Assembly: GCA_945869855.1 (NCBI GenBank)
Contig: CAMBQC010000006.1
Span: forward strand, 1 to 41,785
Length of the DNA: 41,785 nucleotides
From: Prosthecobacter debontii
Lineage (GTDB): Bacteria; Verrucomicrobiota; Verrucomicrobiia; Verrucomicrobiales; Akkermansiaceae
Direction: 5' to 3'
The notes under the pieces were generated by a model, which was given only the letters and a program-made list of their open reading frames with translations, did not search any database and was not told where the DNA came from. Both the position numbers and the translations under genes were made by a program. Numbering within the stretch: the first letter of the stretch is position 1; each line of letters opens with the position of its first letter. Of this stretch, positions 12,101-18,344 are shown piece by piece.

Positions 12101-13814
12101 TCGCATCGCGCACCATGCTTCTGGCTTCGGGGTTCGGATCCTTCAAAAGTTCCGGGATCACTTCAGGCGTGAATTTCAGCACAGCTACCAAGCGCGAGCG
12201 CACGGCAGGGATTTTCGGCTGAGGGGACTTGTAATCCGCCCACAGGTTCCGGAACACCGCGATGCGATTGTCGGCAGGGTCTTCCTTTTTCGCGTCCGCG
12301 GCGGCGAAGCTTGCCGCCAGCGCCTTGGATTTATTGATCCATTCGTCGCGTTTGGCATTCTCACCCGGACGGCCGCAGTAATGCCAGAGCTGGTCGGCCC
12401 AGGATCCGTTCAACTCATTCGGGCCTAGACGCCAGGCCTCGGGGCCGAGAAATGCGGCCATGACCTTGTCGAAATCCTTGCCGCCCGCCGCGATCGCGCG
12501 CACCAGCGACACCTCGGGATGGGCGATTTGCTCCAATCTCGGCGCCAGGTTCTGCGCCTCTTCCAGGGAGAGCTGGTTCCATTCCCGCGGCAGGATCACC
12601 ACGCCAGTCCGGAGCTTCCACAACTCCGGTGTTGCGCGCACATGGTTCCGCACCTCGCGGATATCAAGGACCCCGGGGGTGGACACATAACCGCCATAGG
12701 CCGCGGCAGACAGCACTTCCGCCGCTTCCGCCGGAGGCAACTTGGAAAGGACCGCCATGATCGGCGCCATCTTGGCATCGGCCTCATGCGGCCAGTATTT
12801 TTTGAAATCGCCGCGATAATGCGGGCCGTTTCCACCGCCAGACCAACCGGTCATCACCCACAGCGCATAGTGAGGGAATTTCCCGAGGAGCGCGGATGCC
12901 TCGGCGACGGGCGGCGGGGTATCATCGCCCATCTCAAGTTTCTGTTCCTCCACCACCGCCCCCTCGGCGGACTGCTTGCCGGCTTTCTTACCGCCCTTTT
13001 TCTTGCCGCGGATACCGATCTTGCCTTTCGTTTCATCGCCGAATCTCGAGAGATTGTAGGCCTTTACCGAAACGGCCCAGTCGAGACGCAGTTTCATTTC
13101 CTCACTGTGCGTCATCACGTCGCAAAGATCCTTGATCGCATCATAGAGGTCCTGGGATAGCGGCGCCTTCCCCGGTTGGTCGCAGTAGCCATCGACCGAA
13201 TCGAGCAGCCAGATGAAACACTGGCTGTATTGGGTGTTGAGAAGATCCAGGGGGACTCCGGCCGTGATGCTGGCATTCAGGCGCTTGGCCAAAGCCGTCG
13301 GGTCGTTGCGCTTCACGGCCTCGTTCAGAAACCAGCGGTCGAACTGGCGGAAGGAAGGGTTGACGGCGAGGCGGGCGGCTTCGTTTTGGGCAAAGACGTA
13401 GGCTCCTGCGGCGTCATCGAGGCGGTAGATGAGGAGGGTGTGGACGGCGGTGATGGACTCGCCGGCTTCGGGGGATTTCGGGTCGGCGAGCTTGAGGGCC
13501 TGCTGGTGGAAGGAAACGGCGTTCTTGGTTTCGCCGGCGAGTTCGGAGGCGCGGGCGGCTTGGAAAAGGAGGGCGGGGCTTTTCGGAAGGTTACGGCGGA
13601 GCCATTCGCTGGCGAGGGCGACGGCGGGCGCGGGTTTGTTCTCCTCGATGCCGGCGGTGAGCAGGGCGAGGATGGCTTGCTCGGATTGCGTTTCGAGGGA
13701 AGCGGCGACGGTGGCGCGCTGTTCCTCGAAGGTGGCGGCGTGGAGCGGCGCTGACAGCAGGAGGGCTGACAGGGCTACCAGGGATGTAGTGGATGGGGAC
13801 ATTTTTTTAACCAC
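6102..13814 (-). CDS. Giant secreted TPR - beta-sandwich - TPR protein (about 2570 aa)
   Basis: The function is not recognised. In order: a signal peptide (hydrophobic core LVALSALLLSAPLHA); a long helical repeat region (about 30-1090) with a Lys/Gly-rich insert near 270 (RGKKKGGKKAGK); beta modules from about 1110 to 2330, with VSDSDRS, IHDADMDS and VVDPGADL loops and ET..SGIF, ETG.STGIF and ESGTHTGIF motifs; a PA14-like segment (FLIAVNGK ... LRPGIHKIEIW); and a C-terminal TPR block (about 2330-2570) resembling BamD/CpoB-type periplasmic TPR proteins (YKYPDSEH, RFPTDPLAGQAG). The signature TALGAPNPADNTLQVIG starts near residue 1174. The start is uncertain. GTG at 13814 gives MVKKMSPS, with the basic n-region a signal peptide needs. 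ATG at 13802 is the alternative. Neither has a Shine-Dalgarno sequence, and the GTG lies inside an intergenic repeat. The stop overlaps the start of the downstream paralogue by 4 nt, so the pair is co-translated. Confidence 0.88.
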   Translation of the reverse strand: MVKKMSPSTTSLVALSALLLSAPLHAATFEEQRATVAASLETQSEQAILALLTAGIEENKPAPAVALASEWLRRNLPKSPALLFQAARASELAGETKNAVSFHQQALKLADPKSPEAGESITAVHTLLIYRLDDAAGAYVFAQNEAARLAVNPSFRQFDRWFLNEAVKRNDPTALAKRLNASITAGVPLDLLNTQYSQCFIWLLDSVDGYCDQPGKAPLSQDLYDAIKDLCDVMTHSEEMKLRLDWAVSVKAYNLSRFGDETKGKIGIRGKKKGGKKAGKQSAEGAVVEEQKLEMGDDTPPPVAEASALLGKFPHYALWVMTGWSGGGNGPHYRGDFKKYWPHEADAKMAPIMAVLSKLPPAEAAEVLSAAAYGGYVSTPGVLDIREVRNHVRATPELWKLRTGVVILPREWNQLSLEEAQNLAPRLEQIAHPEVSLVRAIAAGGKDFDKVMAAFLGPEAWRLGPNELNGSWADQLWHYCGRPGENAKRDEWINKSKALAASFAAADAKKEDPADNRIAVFRNLWADYKSPQPKIPAVRSRLVAVLKFTPEVIPELLKDPNPEARSMVRDAISTGIEDAKGSLERDERIRGISVSVYSPWIQRLAAVHGGIERMKQVALPLYAPHPLEPALRAAVAEQLAQGKIEPWLTMAWINVQFPENNVESVKLMQALFKSPAWATMPFQVQSGAREWFNKDAMTPGEATWLDSANQALLCKALTELPKEADAAAATAALTAAIEGLRKSNVFYEIQGLENLAAISEEAFADENLHKLCVELIDRRLTIEPTPLFANRIFDALAKRNDPADLLRTSGYLWRHVAVNHRTYPAMLTLAESTLETNPSVSYAFANDGLGVIERHAGGHTWFQADADIPRLKGIRSKAASKLGLITIPVAPTHPSYPVYQAQAEWMSANEDSAWKLLDANWEVFTTTHRELSIPFLLWTLERTIFGRDESRQEFLVKSLIDWSAEATSPLTPAEKATIELAYGDIALQRGQVRQAHELYSRTRENPAYAELPIRHEASLRRVRAERISKNYDAALQTLIDLELERIPEIWTPVRFARAEVYFDREDFDDAKDDVDSILAREPNHADSRILLGKIQLKRQKLMEATEVELGSTSAQKSIVPGERLKVTLSDPTLAVSGAGTEIEVVVWATSGDKETFFLRQFGDEKTKFRGEVATALGAPNPADNTLQVIGDDEVFYAYSEGFRVKMNNMEERRGGPITVASDATLMASARKLLTEAEQRSADMQLVMEEIGAGANTEAAAKAKIAAGEANLDHERHIATIAKPGNPIHVRVSDSDRSRTAEIDELTISASASSGDSISRVTLKETSTHSGIFEGIIPTTGAQASAFAQNSEPGRAPNMVISPLTDYPAWRPVAVKDAMPDFTVDLNDNLPLGELTITAKEPAAGLTKFIVQTAMNPSDWTTVGTHPTSKIAISDPWKPSVTVVNEEPNKAHYGARSVYDIDQARQHMNTGWLVNTPDMAIAKNVTGVSTALPESIVTDVKWMRGPYPNPAVVVRFQAYFHEKEDVTRRFALDLGNIPDLKIPADDKQKAQPAEFLIAVNGKVITTKDQRQLQGEINLRPGIHKIEIWATGWLSNIGFGREVKLRANLIDPEAFVDWPDTYFDPATFPPAVLDHRNAPAAVTANADSSEFKVKFADKSRARLIRLVMVAHQGTVPALNKLALTKPDGAKILPVPTDFAELNKNETLEILTGDKISVRYVDDRFITKTRERHERFLDVSFTDARAEFADMEPRFDGHHNEDRPYYEKLIRFLHGKPLALAIHDADMDSTVAPDKVKVSLETSTGSKEFEATETGDSTGIFKLVVKPVSGTAKDSSEIQVPDGGIITARYTDHENNRPGVPTPRVGTIRHAAYTEPQIRLTHATVTPIEGQGIPAALHHGFERLSDDKPDATSEAIRASWQVNQALLPTTKAPEGGFQAVLGQQLYLEILAPQMALGVTSKIEVFAQTDEGRRTAGSNAEGFDKNVPGTLLLEADLNAFKPGGDAWRGVPALPIYQISQLKGFGENPDLDRFFVTVPLILGTLPEVGAMTFQERYELAKTMRESLDDSQSIDLNPNGLVVRPGENVHIGFRYTTPDGAEKWATATTKVVTHPAFDLMAADHRATMTAAYVGENLNLRVVDPGADLTDGADTVKVLVQAKSGAKHTVELHESGTHTGIFKGSYQLSYAGASAAPEPPVEGAEPAPYDVRANGFPVTYGDTIAARYTDANGVKTATRMVTISKGADGLVQPFSKKYDDPEIAMRTQFSLAEAYLEIAKRRRKLGENDLADLDYVTAKQLLASAMDQFNDPATRAHAEYLLGSLTMEEAESAESAETKEDRYRAALSRFINITGSYSETVHAAKAQYQIATIYERLKEPDIAAQEYVKLAYKYPDSEHLAVSMARLGTHFLKKAAEYEAKAKPLLEKAAADESDKDAAFEGEAMNKMAIAEYLKTARIFGRLQERFPTDPLAGQAGLRAGQSFMRANKHQEAVDAFKRVIIEPSYDGVTIRAQAMYWSGMSYQALRQPMAAYSNFKRLTYDFPESEWAAFARGQLSQEGMLNLEDNLELQRLESEQ

Positions 13815-13849
13815 GGATTACACGGATGGCACGGAAGGAAGAGGGATGG
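13800..13849. repeat. 9-nt-period intergenic repeat, copy 1
   Basis: A T-tract followed by AACCACG and three consecutive 9-mers (CACGGATTA, CACGGATGG, CACGGAAGG at 13812-13838), then AAGAGGGATGG. The same layout recurs at 16391-16440. The T-tract side abuts the start of the 2570-aa gene, so the repeat forms its immediate 5' leader. Elements of this look are common in Verrucomicrobiota and Planctomycetota intergenic regions as I recall them; their function is unknown. Confidence 0.7.
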
Positions 13850-13861
13850 TGGAATTTGGAA

Positions 13862-13880
13862 CCACGAAAGGCACGAATTG
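13862..13880. repeat. Partial 9-nt-period repeat
   Basis: CCACGAAAGG followed by CACGAATTG: two 9-mer units in the same register as the repeats at 13812 and 16403. It sits directly against the left inverted repeat of the element at 13882-14048, which may have inserted into or beside this copy. Confidence 0.5.
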
Positions 13881-13881
13881 C

Positions 13882-14048
13882 GGGGAGCGCACGCGCCATC
13901 GCGTGCTGTTTTCGGCGCCCTCGCCGGAAACTCGGCTTGAAGATGTGTGATGGCTCGAGCCCAGATCCCGAGGCGATGACGAACCTTGATTCCAGCCGCC
14001 GAGCAGCAAGGGCGCAGCCCGGAACACGCGAGGGCGCGTGTGCTCCCC
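13882..14048. repeat. MITE-like element with 24-bp terminal inverted repeats
   Basis: The left arm (13882-13905, beginning GGGGAGCGCACGCGCC) and the reverse complement of the right arm (14025-14048) match at 22 of 24 positions. Imperfect similarity continues inward, with GCGCCCT in the same register on both sides. The 167-bp unit has no convincing coding capacity. The mirrored ends suggest a miniature transposable or REP/BIME-like intergenic element. No clear target-site duplication was seen. Confidence 0.6.
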
Positions 14049-14063
14049 GTCGGCTTTGCCGAC
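14049..14063. other. Perfect hairpin GTCGGC-TTT-GCCGAC
   Basis: A 6-bp GC-rich stem with a 3-nt loop, immediately outside the right inverted repeat and 23 bp past the stop of the minus-strand 764-aa gene. No T-run follows on the minus strand, so it is a weak terminator candidate at best. It may be part of the adjacent repeat element. Confidence 0.45.
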
Positions 14064-14086
14064 GTAATGCTCATCGCTTATCGGTC

Positions 14087-16381
14087 TCATTCTTCTTTGG
14101 TTTCGGGTTCTTTTTCCCCTTCCAGGCCGGAGAGGCGCTTGCGGGCTTCGGCGACGTATTGGCTGGTGGGGTAGTCGAAGAGGAGTTGCTGGAGTTTTGC
14201 CTTGGCGGTGGCGGTGTCGTCCATGCGGAAGGCGACGTTTGCCCAGAGCAGGAGCATTTCATCGAGGAAGGCGGCGTCGGGGTATTCGGCGAAGACGCTT
14301 TCCAACAATCCGGCGGCCTGGGCGAAGCTATCGGTCTCGACATAGTGGCGGACGACTCGACCGAGGGCTTCGGCAGCGTAGGAGCTTTCTGGGTAAGTCT
14401 GGTAGGTCTTTTGGTAGGCGTTGATCGCAGCGTTCATGCGGGTTTGCAGGGCAGTGGCGGCGTTGAGCCCGGCCTTGCCCCACTTGCTGTTGTGCTCATC
14501 GGCGGCGGCGGTGAGGGCTTCGGCTTCTTTCGCAAGAACTTCGCCGATACGGAACTGCGCCTCGGCGGCGGAGATCGGGTTTTCAAGCTCCAGCACGCGG
14601 GCATAGACTTCGGTGGCCTGTTTGTATTCGCCGCGGTCGGCGAGGGAGCGGCCGAGGGTCATGAGCGCTTGGTCGGCGAGAACGGACTCGGGGTAGAGGC
14701 GGTTGAAGGCGAGGCAGGTCGCCATCGCGGAGGTGAAATCGTTTTTCAGCAGCTCGCTTTCCCATTTCAGCTTGAAGGCCTGCTCGACGAGATCGCCGGG
14801 GAGTTTGGCTCGGTTGACGATGATGGGGTCGATCTTGTTGAGCGATTCGTTGGCGCGTTCGGAGGCGCGTTGGTCGAGTCCCATGTCTTTGTAGATGGAT
14901 CCGAGGCCGACTAGGGCTTCGGCTTCGACGGAGCCTTTGCGGGCTTTGAGAAGTTCCTCGAAAACGACGTATTGGTCAGCGGTGACGCCGGAGTTCACGG
15001 AGCCGGAAACCTTGATGCGGGTTTCGGAATCGCGGGTCTCATCGCCGTAGAGGTGGACTTTGTCGGAGTAGGAAATGGAGAGTTCGTCGAGCTCGGCGGT
15101 GTGGAGGATGGCGTCCTTGTTGGTGGGTTCGACTCCTTCCTTGAGCGGGGCGAGCGGGATTTTCCCGAGGAAAACTCCGCTGCGGATTTCGGCGCCTTCG
15201 CCGGTTTCGGTGAGGGTGACGGTGATGGAGTCGCGCTCGATCCACTGGTCTTTTTCGTCGTCCTCCATGGCGAAGATGTCCAACAGCTCCTCGCTTTCGG
15301 CGGCGGCTTTGTCTTCGGTTTTGAAGAGGGATTTTACGGTGAGGGTGATCGTTTCGGCGGCGGGCGAGGTGTCGAGATCTGCGTCGCGGAGCATGACGAC
15401 CTGGGGCTGGCCGGGGTAGGCGATGTAGGCGGGTGTGGAGTTGTCGCCGAGGTAGAAGCCGACGGTGCCGGTGCTGACGGCGCGGACTTTTCCGTTGCGG
15501 GGAATGCCTTTGCTGCCGTCGAGCGTGGAGTCATCGAGATAGATGACTTCGAGGGTATCGCCGCCGACCATCTGGAGGACGCCGTCGTTGGGTTTGGCGG
15601 TGCCGAGGGCGGTGGGTGCGGAGGCGAGCATTTCATCGGTTTTCCCGGGGACGGGGACGCCGGTGATGATCTCGGCGTCGCCGCTGCTGACTTTGACGCT
15701 GGCCTGCACGGGCTGGTCGAGCTTGCGCATGACGGGGACGTCGGCATCGACGATTTTGGCGTAGAAGCGCTGCCCGATCTCGATGCGGCCGAGGTCATCG
15801 GCCTCGGTATCGGCGACCTCGGTGCCGACGAGCGAGAGGGAATCGATGGCCTTGTTCCAGTTCCCCATGTGGTAGTGGCTCATGCCGATGTAGAAGTAGG
15901 CCTGGTTCGCCCATGTGGTTTTCCCCGCGACCTCGGTGAGGCGGCGGAACATCGGGAAAGCGGCGGCGTATTGGCCGGCGGTGTATTGGGTGAGGCCGGA
16001 TTGGAAAAGGGACTCCTGGTAGAGAGCGATCTCGTCCTCGGGTTGTTCCTCGCCGGGGACGGGGGCGAGGACGCGGGTGAGGAGCATGAAGTGGTTGAGG
16101 GCGTCGGCGGTGTTGCGTTGCTCGAGGAAATGTTTGCCCATGGCCATGTGGGCGCGGTGGGCGAGGATGTTGCCCTGGTTGTCGCGGACGATGGAGTTGA
16201 GCATGGCGAGGCCGCGCTCGTGCTGCTTGTAGTCCATGAGCTCCATGGCCTTGTCGAAAAGGTGCTTTGCCTGGGGGTCGAGCTCGCCGGCGGCGCGGGG
16301 GCGCTCCGGGGCGGGGGCGGCCTCTTCCTGGGCGCGGGTGATGAGTGTGGTGAGGAGGAGGAGAGGGATGAGGGACTTCAT
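14087..16381 (-). CDS. Secreted TPR - beta - TPR protein (764 aa), smaller relative of the giants
   Basis: I chose ATG at 16381 because it gives a clean signal peptide (MKSLIPLLLLTTLITRA, then QEE). The open frame extends 47 codons upstream through repeat-derived sequence, which I regard as non-coding. An N-terminal TPR region (about 40-220: AMELMDYKQHERGLAML, YFYIGMSHYHMGNWNKAID) is followed by beta sequence (about 225-520) with MLRDADLDT and LTETGEGAEIRSGVF, the same loop and EtG..sGvF motifs as in the giants. A C-terminal TPR block follows (about 520-760: LAFNRLYPESVLADQALM, YPESSYAAEALG). The signature TALGTAKPNDGVLQMVGGD begins at residue 257. The acidic insert SEELLDIFAMEDDEKDQW interrupts one beta module. 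Probably a periplasmic or surface structural protein acting with the two giants; this is inferred from shared architecture and neighbourhood. Confidence 0.87.
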   Translation of the reverse strand: MKSLIPLLLLTTLITRAQEEAAPAPERPRAAGELDPQAKHLFDKAMELMDYKQHERGLAMLNSIVRDNQGNILAHRAHMAMGKHFLEQRNTADALNHFMLLTRVLAPVPGEEQPEDEIALYQESLFQSGLTQYTAGQYAAAFPMFRRLTEVAGKTTWANQAYFYIGMSHYHMGNWNKAIDSLSLVGTEVADTEADDLGRIEIGQRFYAKIVDADVPVMRKLDQPVQASVKVSSGDAEIITGVPVPGKTDEMLASAPTALGTAKPNDGVLQMVGGDTLEVIYLDDSTLDGSKGIPRNGKVRAVSTGTVGFYLGDNSTPAYIAYPGQPQVVMLRDADLDTSPAAETITLTVKSLFKTEDKAAAESEELLDIFAMEDDEKDQWIERDSITVTLTETGEGAEIRSGVFLGKIPLAPLKEGVEPTNKDAILHTAELDELSISYSDKVHLYGDETRDSETRIKVSGSVNSGVTADQYVVFEELLKARKGSVEAEALVGLGSIYKDMGLDQRASERANESLNKIDPIIVNRAKLPGDLVEQAFKLKWESELLKNDFTSAMATCLAFNRLYPESVLADQALMTLGRSLADRGEYKQATEVYARVLELENPISAAEAQFRIGEVLAKEAEALTAAADEHNSKWGKAGLNAATALQTRMNAAINAYQKTYQTYPESSYAAEALGRVVRHYVETDSFAQAAGLLESVFAEYPDAAFLDEMLLLWANVAFRMDDTATAKAKLQQLLFDYPTSQYVAEARKRLSGLEGEKEPETKEE

Positions 16382-16390
16382 GGGGGTGGA

Positions 16391-16440
16391 GATTTTTTGA
16401 ACCACGAAAGGCACGAGATACACGAAAGGAAGAGGGGTGG
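16391..16440. repeat. 9-nt-period intergenic repeat, copy 2
   Basis: A T-tract, then GAACCACG and three 9-mers (CACGAAAGG, CACGAGATA, CACGAAAGG at 16403-16429), then AAGAGGGGTGG. It aligns without gaps to 13800-13849. It lies 9 bp upstream of the 764-aa gene start, the same position relative to a start as copy 1. Confidence 0.7.
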
Positions 16441-16552
16441 GTTTCATGCGGGTTGCTGGGGCTGGGTTCGGGCAGGAAATGGACGCAAAGAGACTAGGGT
16501 GAAGTGCTTCTACGACAGGCAAAGGTAAGAACTTTCTACCGGGTGACGATAT

Positions 16553-18289
16553 TCATTTTTCCGCCTCTGCCTCGCCGCCGACGAGGGCGACGCCGTAGCT
16601 TTCGAGGCGGTCGTGTGCGGCGGCGGACTCGCCGGTTTTCGGGTAGCGGCGGAGGACGGTGCGGAGCTGTCCGACCTCCCTGGCCTTGTCGCCGGAAATC
16701 TTGTAGATGTCCGCGATGCGCAGGCTGGCCTTGGAGGCGACAGCGCCGCCAAGGGATTCGAGTTCGCCGACGGTCTTGATCGCCTGGTCGTATTGCTTGA
16801 GGGCGGTGAGACTTTCCGAAATGCCCCAGGTGGAATCCGGCTGCTTGTTGGCGGCGCGGAAGGCCTCGATGGCTTCCTCGTGGCGGGCGAGTCCCTGGAG
16901 GAGGGAGGCCTTTGTCCAAGTGAGGCCGTCGGCGTATTGGGGGGATTTGAGGAGTTCGGGGATCTCGATGAGGGCTTTTTCCATGTAGGGCGGGTTGCGG
17001 TAGCTACGGGAAAGGTAGTAGTCGAAGCGGGCTTTGGTGGCGAAGAGCTTGTCCTTGATGCGGGCGAGGTGGCGGAGGACGTCTTCCTCGGTCTGGTAGC
17101 TGGCGGCGAGCATGGCATAACGCTTGATTTCCTCGTCGGTCATGCCGTCGGTGCGGATGGCGCGCATGACGAGCTGAGCCTCCTCGTGCATCTGGTGCGG
17201 GTGCTGGAGCCTGGCGATGAGTTCCATGAGTTCGGCGGGTTTCAGGGAAGCGATCAGGGGCTGGGTTTGCTTCGCGAAAAACGCCGAGCGGAACTTGGGA
17301 TCGGGCTGGAGGTATCCGCACCATTGGAGCGCGCGGTCGATGGTGGCGGGTTTGAGGGCGAACTGTTTTTCCATGCGCGCCTGCCAGCCAGCGGGATTTT
17401 TTTCGTGGACGAGGGTGGCATCGCAAAAGAGGCGGCGGAGGTCGTCGTTTTCCGTGAAACGCTCGCCCATTTTCGCTGTCCAGTAGGCGCAGGATTTTTC
17501 GCGGGCGGCGGAGTCCTCGTTTTTTTCGAGAGCGGTTGCTAGGACGGTATACCAGTAACGGGCGTCCTCCTCGGGCTTGTCGGTGTTGCGCCCGTCGCCA
17601 TTGAAACCGCTGGCGGCGATGAAGAATTCCTTGAGTTTTTCATGGTTCGGGCTGCGGGTGACGTAGTGCAGGATGACGGCCTTGCGTGCGGCCTCGGCGG
17701 CTTGGGGGTTGGTTTTGAGGAAAGCGACGGCGGTGCGCCATTGGTATTCGGCGGCGTCCTCGTGTTTGCCGAGTTTCTGCATTTCCGTGCCGAGGTGGAT
17801 GAGGGCGGTGCCGGAGTTCGGCTGGGTGACGTAACCGTCGTCCTTGACCATGCGAGCCCAGACGGCGGTCTGTTTTTCCGCCTCGCCGTTCTGGCCGTGG
17901 CACTCGCCGATGTGGAAGAGGGCGGCGGCGGCGTAGGCGACATCATCGGGGAAGTAATCGACGACATCCTGGTAGGCTTTGATGGCGGCGTTGCGCTTGT
18001 CGAGCTTGTGGAGGCAGCGGCCTTGGCGGAGGAGGACGTAGGGCAGGGCTTTGCTTTTGGGGAACTCGAAGGAGTAGGCCTTGTAGGCGGCGTAGGCTCC
18101 CTGGAAGTCCTTGGCGATGTAGAGTTTGTCGGCGTCTTCAAGGTTCACGCCCTCGAAGGTGTCGAGTTTCGCGAAGGCCTCGCCGGGGTAGAGGATTTCC
18201 TGGCCCGCCTGCTGAGCAGAAACGCACGCGCCGGCGAGCAGCCAGGCGCAGAGTGTGGGCAGTGAAAGGAGGCGGAGGGTGCGTAACAT
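16553..18289 (-). CDS. Secreted TPR protein (578 aa)
   Basis: ATG at 18289 gives an N-terminal export signal (MLRTLRLLSLPTLCAWLLAGACVSA, then QQ). Cleavage after VSA is likely, though the Cys in LAGAC leaves a lipoprotein possible. The mature protein is almost wholly helical repeats: LYIAKDFQGAYAAYKAYSFE, RNAAIKAYQDVVDYFPDD and AALFHIGECHGQNGEAEKQ near the N-terminus, and LLQGLARHEEAIEAFRAA and RIADIYKISGDKAREVGQ near the C-terminus. These are typical Sel1/TPR-type periplasmic tracts. No enzymatic motif is visible. It sits 55 bp after the polytopic membrane protein and 171 bp before the TPR-beta-TPR gene, all on one strand, so it is probably part of the same envelope cluster. A binding scaffold is inferred; the partner is unknown. 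Confidence 0.85.
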   Translation of the reverse strand: MLRTLRLLSLPTLCAWLLAGACVSAQQAGQEILYPGEAFAKLDTFEGVNLEDADKLYIAKDFQGAYAAYKAYSFEFPKSKALPYVLLRQGRCLHKLDKRNAAIKAYQDVVDYFPDDVAYAAAALFHIGECHGQNGEAEKQTAVWARMVKDDGYVTQPNSGTALIHLGTEMQKLGKHEDAAEYQWRTAVAFLKTNPQAAEAARKAVILHYVTRSPNHEKLKEFFIAASGFNGDGRNTDKPEEDARYWYTVLATALEKNEDSAAREKSCAYWTAKMGERFTENDDLRRLFCDATLVHEKNPAGWQARMEKQFALKPATIDRALQWCGYLQPDPKFRSAFFAKQTQPLIASLKPAELMELIARLQHPHQMHEEAQLVMRAIRTDGMTDEEIKRYAMLAASYQTEEDVLRHLARIKDKLFATKARFDYYLSRSYRNPPYMEKALIEIPELLKSPQYADGLTWTKASLLQGLARHEEAIEAFRAANKQPDSTWGISESLTALKQYDQAIKTVGELESLGGAVASKASLRIADIYKISGDKAREVGQLRTVLRRYPKTGESAAAHDRLESYGVALVGGEAEAEK

Positions 18290-18344
18290 GGCGGCTGATA
18301 CTTGGGGATGGCGCGGGTTCTATCCGGAGTTGCAAGAAATGCAA

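Noticed and set aside
10101-12428. Long plus-strand open frame (775 codons) opposite the 2570-aa gene
   Set aside because: It mirrors the GC-rich codons of the minus-strand gene, and the predicted peptide is low-complexity Gly/Glu/Val/Ala-rich with no domain. The minus frame has the signal peptide, TPRs and a paralogue.
13800-13880. CRISPR-like array suggested by regular short repeats
   Set aside because: The units are 9 nt, contiguous and without spacers, and no cas gene is near.
16382-16522. N-terminal extension of the 764-aa protein to an ATG at 16522
   Set aside because: The extra 47 residues derive from repeat sequence and would bury a good signal peptide.
14972-16528. Plus-strand open frame (518 codons) opposite the 764-aa gene
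   Set aside because: Composition-driven antisense frame that ends in peptide encoded by the intergenic repeat.
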